A stretch of 64,000 bases of DNA from Vibrio stylophorae (GCF_921293875.1 NZ_CAKLDI010000001.1:1146475-1210474), one strand, 5' to 3'; shown: positions 26,702 to 34,241, counted from the first letter of the stretch. Notes: a model not told the origin generated them from the sequence alone. Program-made: numbers and translations.

Positions 26702-27289
26702 CTAACCTCCTTTAATCCTGAATTCTTTGCATGATATACAAACACCACATGGTTCATCACCGCCAACATGGCATGAATATGATAAAATGCCTTTTTCATT
26801 GGCTATATCGATAACATCTTTTTTATAGAAATCACGTAATGGAGCCACGATTTCGATTGTTTGCCCTAAAGCCTTTGAAATCGTGCGCTCTGCAGAAAAA
26901 AGAAAGTCGTCAGTCTGATCTGGGAATATAGCGGTGTCTTCCCTCAAAAGCCCGATGGATACGCTACTGCAATCGTTTTGCACGGCAAAAGCACTGGCTA
27001 TTAGCAAAAACAACAAATTCCGTCCGGGCAAAAAAGCTTCATCAACAATGTGCTTGGCTTTGTCGGTAAGCCCAGAGATGATTACGGAGCCAAAACCGGA
27101 GATGTCGATTTCCGTACATTTGGGAAGTCCAAATTTATTAACATGGTTTCGAACAGCCAAAACTTCCTTATTAATATTTAATTGCCCATAGTTTATGAAT
27201 ACTGGCTTTTGCTCCACACCTGCTTCCATAGTTAAAACAGACATTAAGCAGGAGTCCATCCCTCCAGAAAGCAAAGTTACTACGCCCAT
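26702..27289 (-). CDS. QueC-like PP-loop enzyme (Cap9-type)
   Basis: 195 residues, shorter than housekeeping QueC (about 220-230). The PP-loop SGGMDS is at residues 8-13. LPGRNLLFLLIASAFA matches the PxRN segment, and the zinc cysteines are all present (Cys173, 181, 184, 187 in SCHVGG and CGVCISC). Classical QueC turns 7-carboxy-7-deazaguanine into preQ0 through an adenylated intermediate. Here no queD or queE is nearby, and the neighbours match type IV CBASS, so a role in attaching a deazaguanine to a protein is more likely than queuosine synthesis. The start ATG 27289 has AAGGAGG at 7 bases. The gene's last codons carry the TIR ribosome-binding site. Confidence 0.87.
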   Translation of the reverse strand: MGVVTLLSGGMDSCLMSVLTMEAGVEQKPVFINYGQLNINKEVLAVRNHVNKFGLPKCTEIDISGFGSVIISGLTDKAKHIVDEAFLPGRNLLFLLIASAFAVQNDCSSVSIGLLREDTAIFPDQTDDFLFSAERTISKALGQTIEIVAPLRDFYKKDVIDIANEKGILSYSCHVGGDEPCGVCISCKEFRIKGG

Positions 27290-27993
27290 GTATATGCCTC
27301 CTTACCCAATGCTCTCATTACAAACCACATTGACTGATCAACAACTGAAACCGCATGATTGAACTTTGATGCTTTGTCTATAAATCTCCGCTCTATCGCT
27401 TCATACTCGTCAATTTTGCTTACTTGCTTTGGGCAAATGTCTAAACCATCAATCAATTTTAGATAATTCAAAATATGCCTATCTAAAATAGCGACATTAT
27501 CTGTAAACCCAATATTTTTAACATAATGGCTAGATTGCTTCGGACCAATGCCTGGGCACAAGAAAATCAATTCTCTTCGCAAGTCCGATGGAGCGCTCAT
27601 GGTCCCTATCATCTCTTTTAAAGAACCATATTTTCGTTCAATATTGCAAAACGATTCTGCAATATGCTTTGCAGCGCGTTTCGGATATCTGTACCTGCTG
27701 TATGTCTTGCCATTGGTCGATGAATAGGCTGGAGAATTTAAAATGCTCTCAATTGAATAGGTATGTTCACTGGATTTTATCCGTTTTTTTAGCCTTCTCA
27801 GCACCTGGGTCGATTGGATAGCACTTGCATATGCCAAACTTAATTCGTAGCGAACGCCACTACCTAGAATACATATGAGTAATTCAAAGGTTAAATCCTG
27901 TTCGGACATGCAGGTATAATCTTTACGCTCAACTACACGCTCAATATCCTTACAAAGTTCTGCTATCGCACTTTCAATTTGCCAGGGCTTCAT
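27280..27993 (-). CDS. OGG/AGOG-like HhH DNA glycosylase homologue (Cap11-type)
   Basis: 237 residues. The helix-hairpin-helix is CPGIGPKQSSHYVKNIG (about 146-162), with Lys152 at the Schiff-base position of bifunctional glycosylases. ILDRH supplies Asp171 at the position of the catalytic aspartate. The enzyme could excise a modified base, or in this context release or transfer a 7-deazaguanine. The catalytic pair is intact, so it should be active. It overlaps the TGT-like gene by 20 bp and the QueC-like gene by 10 bp. The start ATG 27993 follows GAGAAG. Confidence 0.8.
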   Translation of the reverse strand: MKPWQIESAIAELCKDIERVVERKDYTCMSEQDLTFELLICILGSGVRYELSLAYASAIQSTQVLRRLKKRIKSSEHTYSIESILNSPAYSSTNGKTYSRYRYPKRAAKHIAESFCNIERKYGSLKEMIGTMSAPSDLRRELIFLCPGIGPKQSSHYVKNIGFTDNVAILDRHILNYLKLIDGLDICPKQVSKIDEYEAIERRFIDKASKFNHAVSVVDQSMWFVMRALGKEAYTWA

Positions 27994-29038
27994 GCGCTTC
28001 TTCTCGTCTATTAATCGTTTTAGAAAATAATTTTTGGTTTTTATTCAGAAAAGACTTAGGCAAATAGCGCTCTAACATAGCAATCTGTCCATCGTTCTCA
28101 ATTGCTTGTTTAAGCATCTCCATCCACAAGCGGTAAAACTCGAGATTGTGCGCATAACAGCGGGCAAAAAAACTTAAATTTTTTTCACTACCATACTCGC
28201 TTTGGTGCTCATATAAATCGAGTTGCAATGGGTGATGTAACTTACCAGAATCAAAATCCACAACAGTTTGACACCAATCCAAGCCATCGAATGAGTCCGC
28301 GCCGGCAAAAGCGTAAAGCATCATCGATAATGGATTACCCGTACCTAAAATATGCAGGACTTGATATTTGCCTGTGCTATTCAACGCAGACCTGATCTTT
28401 GAAATATTCTCGGCGATTTCGCATATTCCAAATCCAAGTTCACGTTCTGGAATAGCAATTAGCTCTGGGCTGCATATGGTCGCAACTTGTTTGCATATCT
28501 CGGGGTAATCGTAGGCGTCTTTACAATGAACTATGGGAGAAATTACATCGGAACCGATTTGGCCTATTGTTCGCTTTATCATCGATTCAATATTTTTGAC
28601 ATTCGCCGTTTCGTTGGCCAGACAATAATCATCAAATCCAAATGCATGTGATACGTTATTTCTTCGCAATGTATTGATATATCGCTTAAAACACCAACGT
28701 TTAGAGCGAGACCACGCTACTTCATAAATACCTGAATCCCACAACACTACCTGACACTGCTCATGAGCTTTGTTTAGCGCAGCGAGCAGCCTTTTGTTGT
28801 CTTGATATTTATAAACATCGAAACACGAAACCAAAAACTGAGGAAAATCTAGGGAGGTAAGTAGTTCAATATGATCAATTACCGACCAGACATTTTTGGA
28901 TACACTTGATACCGATGGATAAAAAACAGGAGTGGGAACTCTACCGATTGTTGAAACATCTGGGAACATGTTAACTATCCTCTGTCTTTTTCCATGTATA
29001 ACAGTGTATTCAGCATCAAGGCTGAATTTACCGCTCAT
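27974..29038 (-). CDS. TGT-like transglycosylase homologue (Cap10-type)
   Basis: 354 residues with the TIM-barrel signature of tRNA-guanine transglycosylases. WDSGIYEVAWS (Asp101) stands in place of the DSGGFQ motif. LGTGNP (about 231-236) and GADSFD (Asp248/Asp251) stand in place of the GVDMFD nucleophile segment. YAHNLEFYRLWMEMLKQAI matches the C-terminal helix around the zinc-ligand histidine. The CxCxxC zinc cysteines of canonical TGT are absent, so it is probably not a standard queuine enzyme. It is the first gene of the operon. ATG 29038 has no Shine-Dalgarno sequence; the message may be weakly translated or have a very short leader. Confidence 0.82.
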   Translation of the reverse strand: MSGKFSLDAEYTVIHGKRQRIVNMFPDVSTIGRVPTPVFYPSVSSVSKNVWSVIDHIELLTSLDFPQFLVSCFDVYKYQDNKRLLAALNKAHEQCQVVLWDSGIYEVAWSRSKRWCFKRYINTLRRNNVSHAFGFDDYCLANETANVKNIESMIKRTIGQIGSDVISPIVHCKDAYDYPEICKQVATICSPELIAIPERELGFGICEIAENISKIRSALNSTGKYQVLHILGTGNPLSMMLYAFAGADSFDGLDWCQTVVDFDSGKLHHPLQLDLYEHQSEYGSEKNLSFFARCYAHNLEFYRLWMEMLKQAIENDGQIAMLERYLPKSFLNKNQKLFSKTINRREEAHEALAN

Positions 29039-29278
29039 TATGTTGTTAATTTAGCGCTTTAATTGGCGCTGGTCATTATGAATAAAGTTGCTTAGCACTC
29101 AGTTTCGACTGAAATTTTTTGCACTGTTTCTGTGTATCGATTGCAGCGGCTATTCATCCTCTGTATCGGTTGTGCGGAAGTTATTCCAGTGGCGGTTAAA
29201 GGCAGATGGCAACTTGCCAAAATCGACGGGCTCACCTAAGTCGATGTGAAAAATGGGTATAACTGAGTTTAGCTTTGA
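29039..29278. other. Presumed promoter region of the candidate defence operon
   Basis: AT-rich 240 bp between the NTF2-like gene stop and the TGT-like start. It holds dispersed repeat copy C and a small inverted repeat AGCGC / GCGCT at about 29053-29070. I see no -10/-35 pair that I would defend. Confidence 0.4.
29053..29140 (-). repeat. Dispersed accessory-region repeat, copy C
   Basis: TGGTCATTATGAAT, GTTGCTTA, CTCAGTTTCGACTGAAATTTT and GCACTGTTT are shared, in order and spacing, with copy B; copy A shares the central blocks. It ends near the TGT-like gene with AGCGCTAAATTAA (minus strand). Confidence 0.65.
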
Positions 29279-29662
29279 TTACGCGGCGCTTGCCGTCAAC
29301 ACACTTGTTGAATGTGCTGCAACGAGCTGTAATGTCTCATTTTCAGTGGCTTGCCAAATGCGGGTGAATCGAAGTGTCGCTTGCGAAGTCACACCACCAA
29401 AGGTGCCGTCAATTTCAGCCAATACAGAGACAATCGCAGTATTTTCCATGATGCGAATGTGCTGCTCTGACATGTTGATGGATTGAATGCGGCCAAAACC
29501 GGAGCGATGCCCTTGAATATCATCCGCCTTAGTCATGAGTTGGCCTAAGTGATTGGTGAAAATGAGCTGCTCACACAATAAGGTATCAAGTGTATCAACA
29601 TCTGATTGGAGCATGGCTTCCTTGAGGCGGTTTTCATGTTCTTGAATGACTTCAATGTTCAT
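29279..29662 (-). CDS. NTF2-like/DUF4440 family protein
   Basis: 127 residues with the pattern of SnoaL/DUF4440 proteins: an N-terminal helix IQEHENRLKEAMLQSDVDTLD, then LLCEQLIFTNHLGQLMTKAD, a curved-sheet region with IRIMENTAIVSVLAEI, and RFTRIWQ near the end. Such small cone-shaped folds bind hydrophobic ligands or act as simple isomerases; none can be named here. It is cytoplasmic. The ATG has AGGATG upstream. Confidence 0.78.
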   Translation of the reverse strand: MNIEVIQEHENRLKEAMLQSDVDTLDTLLCEQLIFTNHLGQLMTKADDIQGHRSGFGRIQSINMSEQHIRIMENTAIVSVLAEIDGTFGGVTSQATLRFTRIWQATENETLQLVAAHSTSVLTASAA

Positions 29663-29725
29663 CGTTTACATCCTAGTGAGGTTATTTCTAAGCTCGCACG
29701 CTTCGTGCTGTGAGCCATTAGGCTT

Positions 29726-29760
29726 GCGATGTTTACCAATCGCTATCTATCAAACATCGC
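29726..29760. repeat. 9-bp inverted repeat
   Basis: GCGATGTTT (29726-29734) and AAACATCGC (29752-29760) are perfect complements with 17 bp between them. They sit between the NTF2-like and lipoprotein genes. This could be an operator or a recombination or terminator remnant. Confidence 0.5.
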
Positions 29761-29863
29761 TTAAATTGCTGCGTTGAAATCGGCTATTCATTTACGGCTT
29801 TGGTTCACGACAGCGCTGATAAAAAACAGTCACGCTAATGTTCTCTGCGCAAAGCATGCTTAG

Positions 29864-30514
29864 CTAGGGCTGCCCTGCATACATATACACACCAAGCACG
29901 CCGTAGAGCACTGCGGTCGGTATGACGGTTGTGACCACAATGGCTGAATCAATCACGACGGTTGCTGGCGTGATAATGACTTTACCCAGATTGGCGATGG
30001 TGCTGGATTCTTGAATTACCTGAATGCGATATTCATTTTCCAGTTTGATGCTGTTTGTTTGGCCTTCAAGAGCCAAGCGATGGCCTGTAAGTGAAGCGTG
30101 AAACTGCATCGGCTGAGTATCAGAGAACCCTAAATCAATGAGCTGTTTTCTGCGGGCTTCAGAAATACGTGAGGCGTGAATGAATAGGGTTAGTTCCCCC
30201 GTGATTTCACCGGAGGCTTGTAACACAAAGGGGCTGATACGTGGGGTGAACTCAATGTCGCGACTGAGTTTTAGTGCCGTTTTCAGGGCGGGGCTTATCT
30301 CAAAGAGATAGGCGTATTTGTTGCCGCTCACAATTAGTAGGTTGTTGTTATCGTTGACTGTGAATGATGAAACGGACTCAAAGTAGCGGTCATTCTCCCA
30401 AAGGGCTGATGTGGTGCCACAGCCTGTCAACGTCATGGCGAGCAGTAGCGAGATCAAACATGTTTTTAGCGACATGGCTTTGGTTTGCATCATTTTTATA
30501 GGGATCACTTTCAT
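29864..30514 (-). CDS. Lipoprotein of unknown function
   Basis: About 216 residues. A basic start and hydrophobic segment lead to the lipobox LTGC, so the mature protein is a lipoprotein. The body is strand-rich, with ISEARRKQLIDLGF in the middle. The C-terminus has two hydrophobic stretches (PATVVIDSAIVVTTVIPTAVLYGVLGVYMY), as in YceK-like and other small envelope lipoproteins. Several in-frame ATGs exist (30532, 30520, 30514, 30475); AAGGA six bases upstream favours 30514. No family is recognised with confidence. Confidence 0.68.
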   Translation of the reverse strand: MKVIPIKMMQTKAMSLKTCLISLLLAMTLTGCGTTSALWENDRYFESVSSFTVNDNNNLLIVSGNKYAYLFEISPALKTALKLSRDIEFTPRISPFVLQASGEITGELTLFIHASRISEARRKQLIDLGFSDTQPMQFHASLTGHRLALEGQTNSIKLENEYRIQVIQESSTIANLGKVIITPATVVIDSAIVVTTVIPTAVLYGVLGVYMYAGQP

Positions 30515-30552
30515 CGACATTCCTTGCATCATTCAACTGCATTGATGTCATT

Positions 30553-30635
30553 AATCTAACGTGAAAAATGATTGAAATCTTTCTTCGTGATATCACCCAA
30601 CACACAGTTTCGATTGAAAAAAATGGGTTAGTTTC
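30553..30635 (-). repeat. Dispersed accessory-region repeat, copy D
   Basis: Shares CAGTTTCGATTGAAA with copies B and C and ends, on the minus strand, in GTTAGATTAA at the same place relative to the next gene. It is the most diverged copy in the middle. Confidence 0.45.
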
Positions 30636-30720
30636 GATATCAATTCGCACCCAGTCGTGGCTGCGATCTTGTCTTGATTTGTCTTTCTTGAAAAAGGAAA
30701 TAGGAATCAAGAAATACAAG

Positions 30721-31515
30721 TCAGTTCGCGCTGTGTCGATGCTGCTGAATATATTGTTTAGGTGGCATGCCCAGCGTCTTCTTAAAAAAGCCAATAAAGG
30801 CGCTGACGGACTCATAACCCAAATGCTCGGCAATGCGCTGTACGGGGACTTTGGCGGAAAGCTGCTGTAGGGCGATAACGATATGCAACTGTCCGCGCCA
30901 CTGGCCAAAGGTGGTGCCAAGCTCCTGTTTGACCAGCCGCGCGAGCGTGCGCTCACTCATGGCGTAGTGTTTGGCCCAAGCACACATGGGTTGGCGATTG
31001 CTCGGGTCGCGGAGCATGGCTTGGGCAATCAGTTGTAATCTTGGCTCTGTGGGAAGCGGAAAATCAAAGCGCTCACGGGGCAAAAGCATCAATTCATCCA
31101 ATACTACGCTGGCCAGTCTTGCCGTGGCGCTTTCCACCTCATATTGCGGCGCACTTTGCGCCAGTCGAATCACGGCCTCTCGCATCAAAGGTGACACGCT
31201 GAGCGTGCAGCTTTGTGTGCTTGGCATACAAAGTTGCGGCTCCACAAATAACATGCAGATATCTGCACCAGAGGCGATGTGGTTGCTATGTGGCACTTGG
31301 CTTGGAATCCAAACGGCGCTGTTGGTGGGCACCATCCAAATGGCGCGATCGATGGTGCAGGTCACTGAGCCACTTAATGGTAAAACCAATTGGCCTTTGA
31401 GGTGCTGATGGCGCGCCGTTTCCATGGCTTTCAGTTGCGGATTAAAGCGCAGCGCAGTCACGGGTTGGGATTGCGTAGCGTGCTCAAAACCAGCATCAAG
31501 TGGGGCAGAATGCAT
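30721..31515 (-). CDS. nimR: AraC-family regulator (NimR-like)
   Basis: 264 residues. The N-terminal cupin-like sensing domain (HQHLKGQLVLPLSGSVTC, then PHSNHIASG) is followed by two helix-turn-helix motifs (MSERTLARLVKQELG and VQRIAEHLGYESVSAFIGFFKKTLGMPPKQY). The gene is divergent from a CynX/NimT-type exporter, 92 bp away, the same arrangement as nimR-nimT (yeaM-yeaN) in E. coli, where NimR represses the 2-nitroimidazole exporter gene. The inducer here is inferred only from that synteny. Confidence 0.8.
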   Translation of the reverse strand: MHSAPLDAGFEHATQSQPVTALRFNPQLKAMETARHQHLKGQLVLPLSGSVTCTIDRAIWMVPTNSAVWIPSQVPHSNHIASGADICMLFVEPQLCMPSTQSCTLSVSPLMREAVIRLAQSAPQYEVESATARLASVVLDELMLLPRERFDFPLPTEPRLQLIAQAMLRDPSNRQPMCAWAKHYAMSERTLARLVKQELGTTFGQWRGQLHIVIALQQLSAKVPVQRIAEHLGYESVSAFIGFFKKTLGMPPKQYIQQHRHSAN

Positions 31516-31607
31516 AAATTGACCGAATATCGATATTTTTTGTCAATCTACCTTAATTCGGAAATTTTCAACGCACTATAATGCGGGCGTCATTAAAGGA
31601 TTGATGG

Positions 31608-33005
31608 ATGTCACAAAAAATGAGTAATGCACGAATCCGTGGTCGTGGGCTTGTGATCCTCGGCATTTTATTAATTGCCAGTAACTTAAGAAGTCCCATT
31701 GCTGGGATGGGGCCGGTGATTGATTGGATCACCCAAGATTTAGGGCTCACCGCCGCACAAGCGGGCATGCTCACCACTTTGCCGCTGCTCGCTTTTGCTT
31801 TTTGCTCGCCCGTGGCTTCAGTTTTAGCTCGCCGCGTGGGTTTAGAGCTTTCTTTAATGTTGGCTTTGATTGCTATTCTCTGCGGCGTTCTCGTGCGCTC
31901 TCAAGGCTCGACGCCGCTGCTGTTTGCGGGTACCGCCTTGATTGGTGTCGGTATTGCCATTGGTAATGTGCTGCTGCCAAGTTTGCTGAAACGCGATTTT
32001 CCCACCCATTTGCCCACACTCACGGCGCTTTATGTGTTGCTGATGGGGATTGGTTCTACTTTGGTGGCTAGTGTGGCGATTCCGCTGGCCAGTTGGGCGG
32101 AGCATATGGGATTCACGCTGTTGCCCAATTGGGGCGTTTCGCTGGCCTCTGTGCTGCTGTTGGTGCTGCTCGCCATGGTCGTGTGGTTGCCGCAGGTGCG
32201 CCGACATAGCGCGCCCACCAAAGATACCGCAGTGCTCGATAGCCATAGTTATTTGTGGCGAACCGCTGCCGCGTGGCAGGTAACGCTGTTTTTAGGCATC
32301 AACTCCTTTGTGATGTATATCCTTATCGCTTGGCTGCCGAGCGTGCTCATTGATAAAGGCTACAGCGAGCAGCAAGCGGGCTTTTTGCATGGTTTATTGC
32401 AACTGGCGACCGCCATTCCAGCGCTGGCGCTTATTCCTCTTATGGCGAAATTCAAGGATAAACGCTGGCTTGGTGGGAGTATGGCGGTGCTTACCTTTGT
32501 CGGCATCGGCGGGTTAATGCTATGGCCACAATATGCGGTGCTGTGGATTTTGATGTTTGGTTTTAGCTGCGGCGGCGGTTTTATTTTGGGGCTCTCTTTT
32601 GTGGGCATTCGTACCCACGATGCTCAGCAAGCAGCGGCGCTCTCTGGTATGGCGCAATGCATGGGTTATTTGCTAGCGGCTACGGGGCCGATTTTGTTTG
32701 GCCTATTGCACAGTGTGACTGGCAGTTGGGATGCCTCGTTGGCGATGTGTGTTTTGCTCTGTTTGGTGTGGGGCGCGATCGCTACCAAAGCGGGGGTACC
32801 GTACCTTATTGACCGTCGTGGTCACGCCCATCCCGTGGCGATTCATGCACATGAAACACCAGAGCAAGAGCTGATTCGCTTGCGCGCTGAAGTGGAAAAA
32901 CTTAAAGCGCAGTTAGCGGCGCAAGCGCAAGCACAAGCACAAGCACAAGCAGAAGCTGAGCGCGACATGGATGCGGCTTCTTTGGTTGAGCAAAGTGCCT
33001 CTTGA
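31608..33005 (+). CDS. nimT: MFS transporter of the CynX/NimT family
   Basis: 465 residues with about twelve transmembrane segments. Typical N-terminal motifs are LLIASNLRSPIAGMGPV and LARRVGLELSL. The E. coli homologue exports 2-nitroimidazole; CynX relatives handle cyanate. The last 75 residues are an unusual cytoplasmic tail with a His-rich stretch and a coiled coil EQELIRLRAEVEKLKAQLAA followed by repeated AQ dipeptides, encoded by a short hexanucleotide repeat (CAAGCA units near 32925-32950). ATG 31608 lies eight bases after AAAGGA. Confidence 0.85.
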   Translation: MSQKMSNARIRGRGLVILGILLIASNLRSPIAGMGPVIDWITQDLGLTAAQAGMLTTLPLLAFAFCSPVASVLARRVGLELSLMLALIAILCGVLVRSQGSTPLLFAGTALIGVGIAIGNVLLPSLLKRDFPTHLPTLTALYVLLMGIGSTLVASVAIPLASWAEHMGFTLLPNWGVSLASVLLLVLLAMVVWLPQVRRHSAPTKDTAVLDSHSYLWRTAAAWQVTLFLGINSFVMYILIAWLPSVLIDKGYSEQQAGFLHGLLQLATAIPALALIPLMAKFKDKRWLGGSMAVLTFVGIGGLMLWPQYAVLWILMFGFSCGGGFILGLSFVGIRTHDAQQAAALSGMAQCMGYLLAATGPILFGLLHSVTGSWDASLAMCVLLCLVWGAIATKAGVPYLIDRRGHAHPVAIHAHETPEQELIRLRAEVEKLKAQLAAQAQAQAQAQAEAERDMDAASLVEQSAS

Positions 33006-33082
33006 GTGATTTATTCCTTTTCTAACAGCAGCTTAGCATTATATGATTTGTGCTAAGTTGTTGTTTTTAAGGATGAGTGCCA

Positions 33083-33514
33083 ATGAAAGGATGGACCAGT
33101 TCGGCGGTGACGGGCGGCGCGTTTTCAGTTTTGTTATCGATAGCGATGCAGGCAGAAGCGAGTACGGAAACCACAAAGGCAGAGCCACATTTATCAAAGG
33201 CTTATCAGCAGCAGTGTGGCTGGGTCGATAATCCATCATCAGCCAATCTGTTTTTTGAAAATGAGGCGGTGAGTTTGATTATCTTTCGCCAAGGCTTGGC
33301 GCAAGATGATGCCAGTATTGATATGATTTATGCCAATCGAGATGAAAGCCAAGTGCTACGCCAATCTAGCGCCCATGCGCTGTGTGCTTGTATCGAATAT
33401 ATTGCCGTGGATGACACGGTCACTGAGCTTAAAAGCTTTACGCAGCAGCCGCTGAAATCTTGCTTATCTAATCCTGCATTGCGCGCACTTGCGCCCATTC
33501 AACCCAAGGGCTAA
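33083..33514 (+). CDS. DUF4087 domain exported protein
   Basis: 143 residues from ATG 33083, which has AAGGATGAG upstream; a GTG two codons earlier is less likely. A signal peptide ends near MQAEA. The mature part starts with the DUF4087 hallmark CGWVDNPSSANLFF and holds four further cysteines (ALCACIEY and KSCLS). It is periplasmic and of unknown function. It probably stands alone between nimT and the GNAT gene. Confidence 0.78.
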   Translation: MKGWTSSAVTGGAFSVLLSIAMQAEASTETTKAEPHLSKAYQQQCGWVDNPSSANLFFENEAVSLIIFRQGLAQDDASIDMIYANRDESQVLRQSSAHALCACIEYIAVDDTVTELKSFTQQPLKSCLSNPALRALAPIQPKG

Positions 33515-33595
33515 TTCATTCAAAACCGATCAATCCAAAACCAGTCAACCCAGAAGCGTTGAACGAAAGTGCTAATCAGTAAAAGAGACAGGCCA

Positions 33596-34156
33596 ATGAC
33601 GGATCATTTTTCTATTCGACTTGCCACCCAAGAGGATGCGGCTTTACTTCCTCAGCTTGAGGATGATGCAGGCTCACTGTTTGCCACCATGCCTTTGGAT
33701 TTTTTGCAGCGCTTGCCCGCAGAAATTCCCTTTGGTGATGTGGCGTTTTACCATCAACGCATTGCGCAGCAATTGTGCTGGGTCGCGCAACGTCATGCGT
33801 CGAAAGGACAGAGCCCGCAAGTTGTGGGTGTTATCTGTGCTGATTGGGTACTGGAAGACAAGGCTTACTATATTGCCGAGTTGTCGGTGGCACCGTTAGC
33901 GCAAGGGCAGGGGATTGGCCGTGCGTTGGTTAGCCATATGCAGTGCTTTGCCAAGGAAAAGGGCGTGGATTTAACCCTCACCACATTTCGAGAGGTGCCT
34001 TGGAATGCGCCTTTTTATCGCTCATGTGGTTTCGTTGAATTGTCAGCGCCAGTCATCACACCATTTTTAGAGGAACGGCTATCAGAGCAAGCGAGTCACG
34101 GTTTTTTACGTGATGATCGCTGCGCCATGCGCTGGTCTTTCGCGACAAGCATTTAG
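33596..34156 (+). CDS. GNAT-family N-acetyltransferase
   Basis: 186 residues. The acetyl-CoA-binding motif A is visible as ELSVAPLAQGQGIGRALVSHM (V-x3-QGxGIG-A), and motif B as PWNAPFYRSCGF. The start is ATG 33596 with an AGG element five bases upstream; the GTG at 33569 is less likely. It should transfer an acetyl group to an amine of an unidentified small molecule or protein. Confidence 0.87.
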   Translation: MTDHFSIRLATQEDAALLPQLEDDAGSLFATMPLDFLQRLPAEIPFGDVAFYHQRIAQQLCWVAQRHASKGQSPQVVGVICADWVLEDKAYYIAELSVAPLAQGQGIGRALVSHMQCFAKEKGVDLTLTTFREVPWNAPFYRSCGFVELSAPVITPFLEERLSEQASHGFLRDDRCAMRWSFATSI

Positions 34157-34241
34157 CACGAGGCTTAAAGGGCTGCTCTTGTGTATCGAATTGATATACA
34201 GCCCTTTTTTAACGCTTTATTTTGATGGTTATTATGATGCG

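Larger units (their letters stand above)
25317..29038 (-). other. Five-gene candidate antiphage operon: TGT-like, OGG-like, QueC-like, TIR, SLATT
   Basis: Genes run 29038 to 25317 on the minus strand, with overlaps of 20 and 10 bp, then a 1-bp gap and a 19-bp gap. Three of the four downstream genes have near-perfect AAGGAG-type sites. TGT, OGG and QueC homologues together are the ancillary set of type IV CBASS (Cap10, Cap11, Cap9). No CD-NTase motif (GS followed by DxD) is present in the operon or its neighbours. A TIR protein starting MGGGGG and a SLATT membrane protein complete the operon. The functional reading is inference; the gene order and family calls come from sequence. Confidence 0.75.

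Noticed and set aside
26701-26799. N-terminal extension of the TIR protein
   Set aside because: The upstream codons lie within the QueC-like gene in another frame, and the perfect Shine-Dalgarno sequence points to ATG 26700.
25317-29038. Ordinary type IV CBASS operon
   Set aside because: No protein in or next to the operon has the CD-NTase GS plus DxD motif pattern.
26702-29038. Dpd-type DNA 7-deazaguanine modification island
   Set aside because: A QueC and a TGT-like gene are shared with such islands, but the dpdB-dpdK helicases and nucleases, and a queE/queD set, are missing, while OGG, TIR and SLATT point to immunity.
20900-30700. Chromosomal integron cassette array
   Set aside because: Same-strand small genes and one GTTAGAT core at repeat copy D are suggestive, but no integrase is present and I could not find paired RYYYAAC/GTTRRRY cores with the expected L boxes in the other intergenic gaps.
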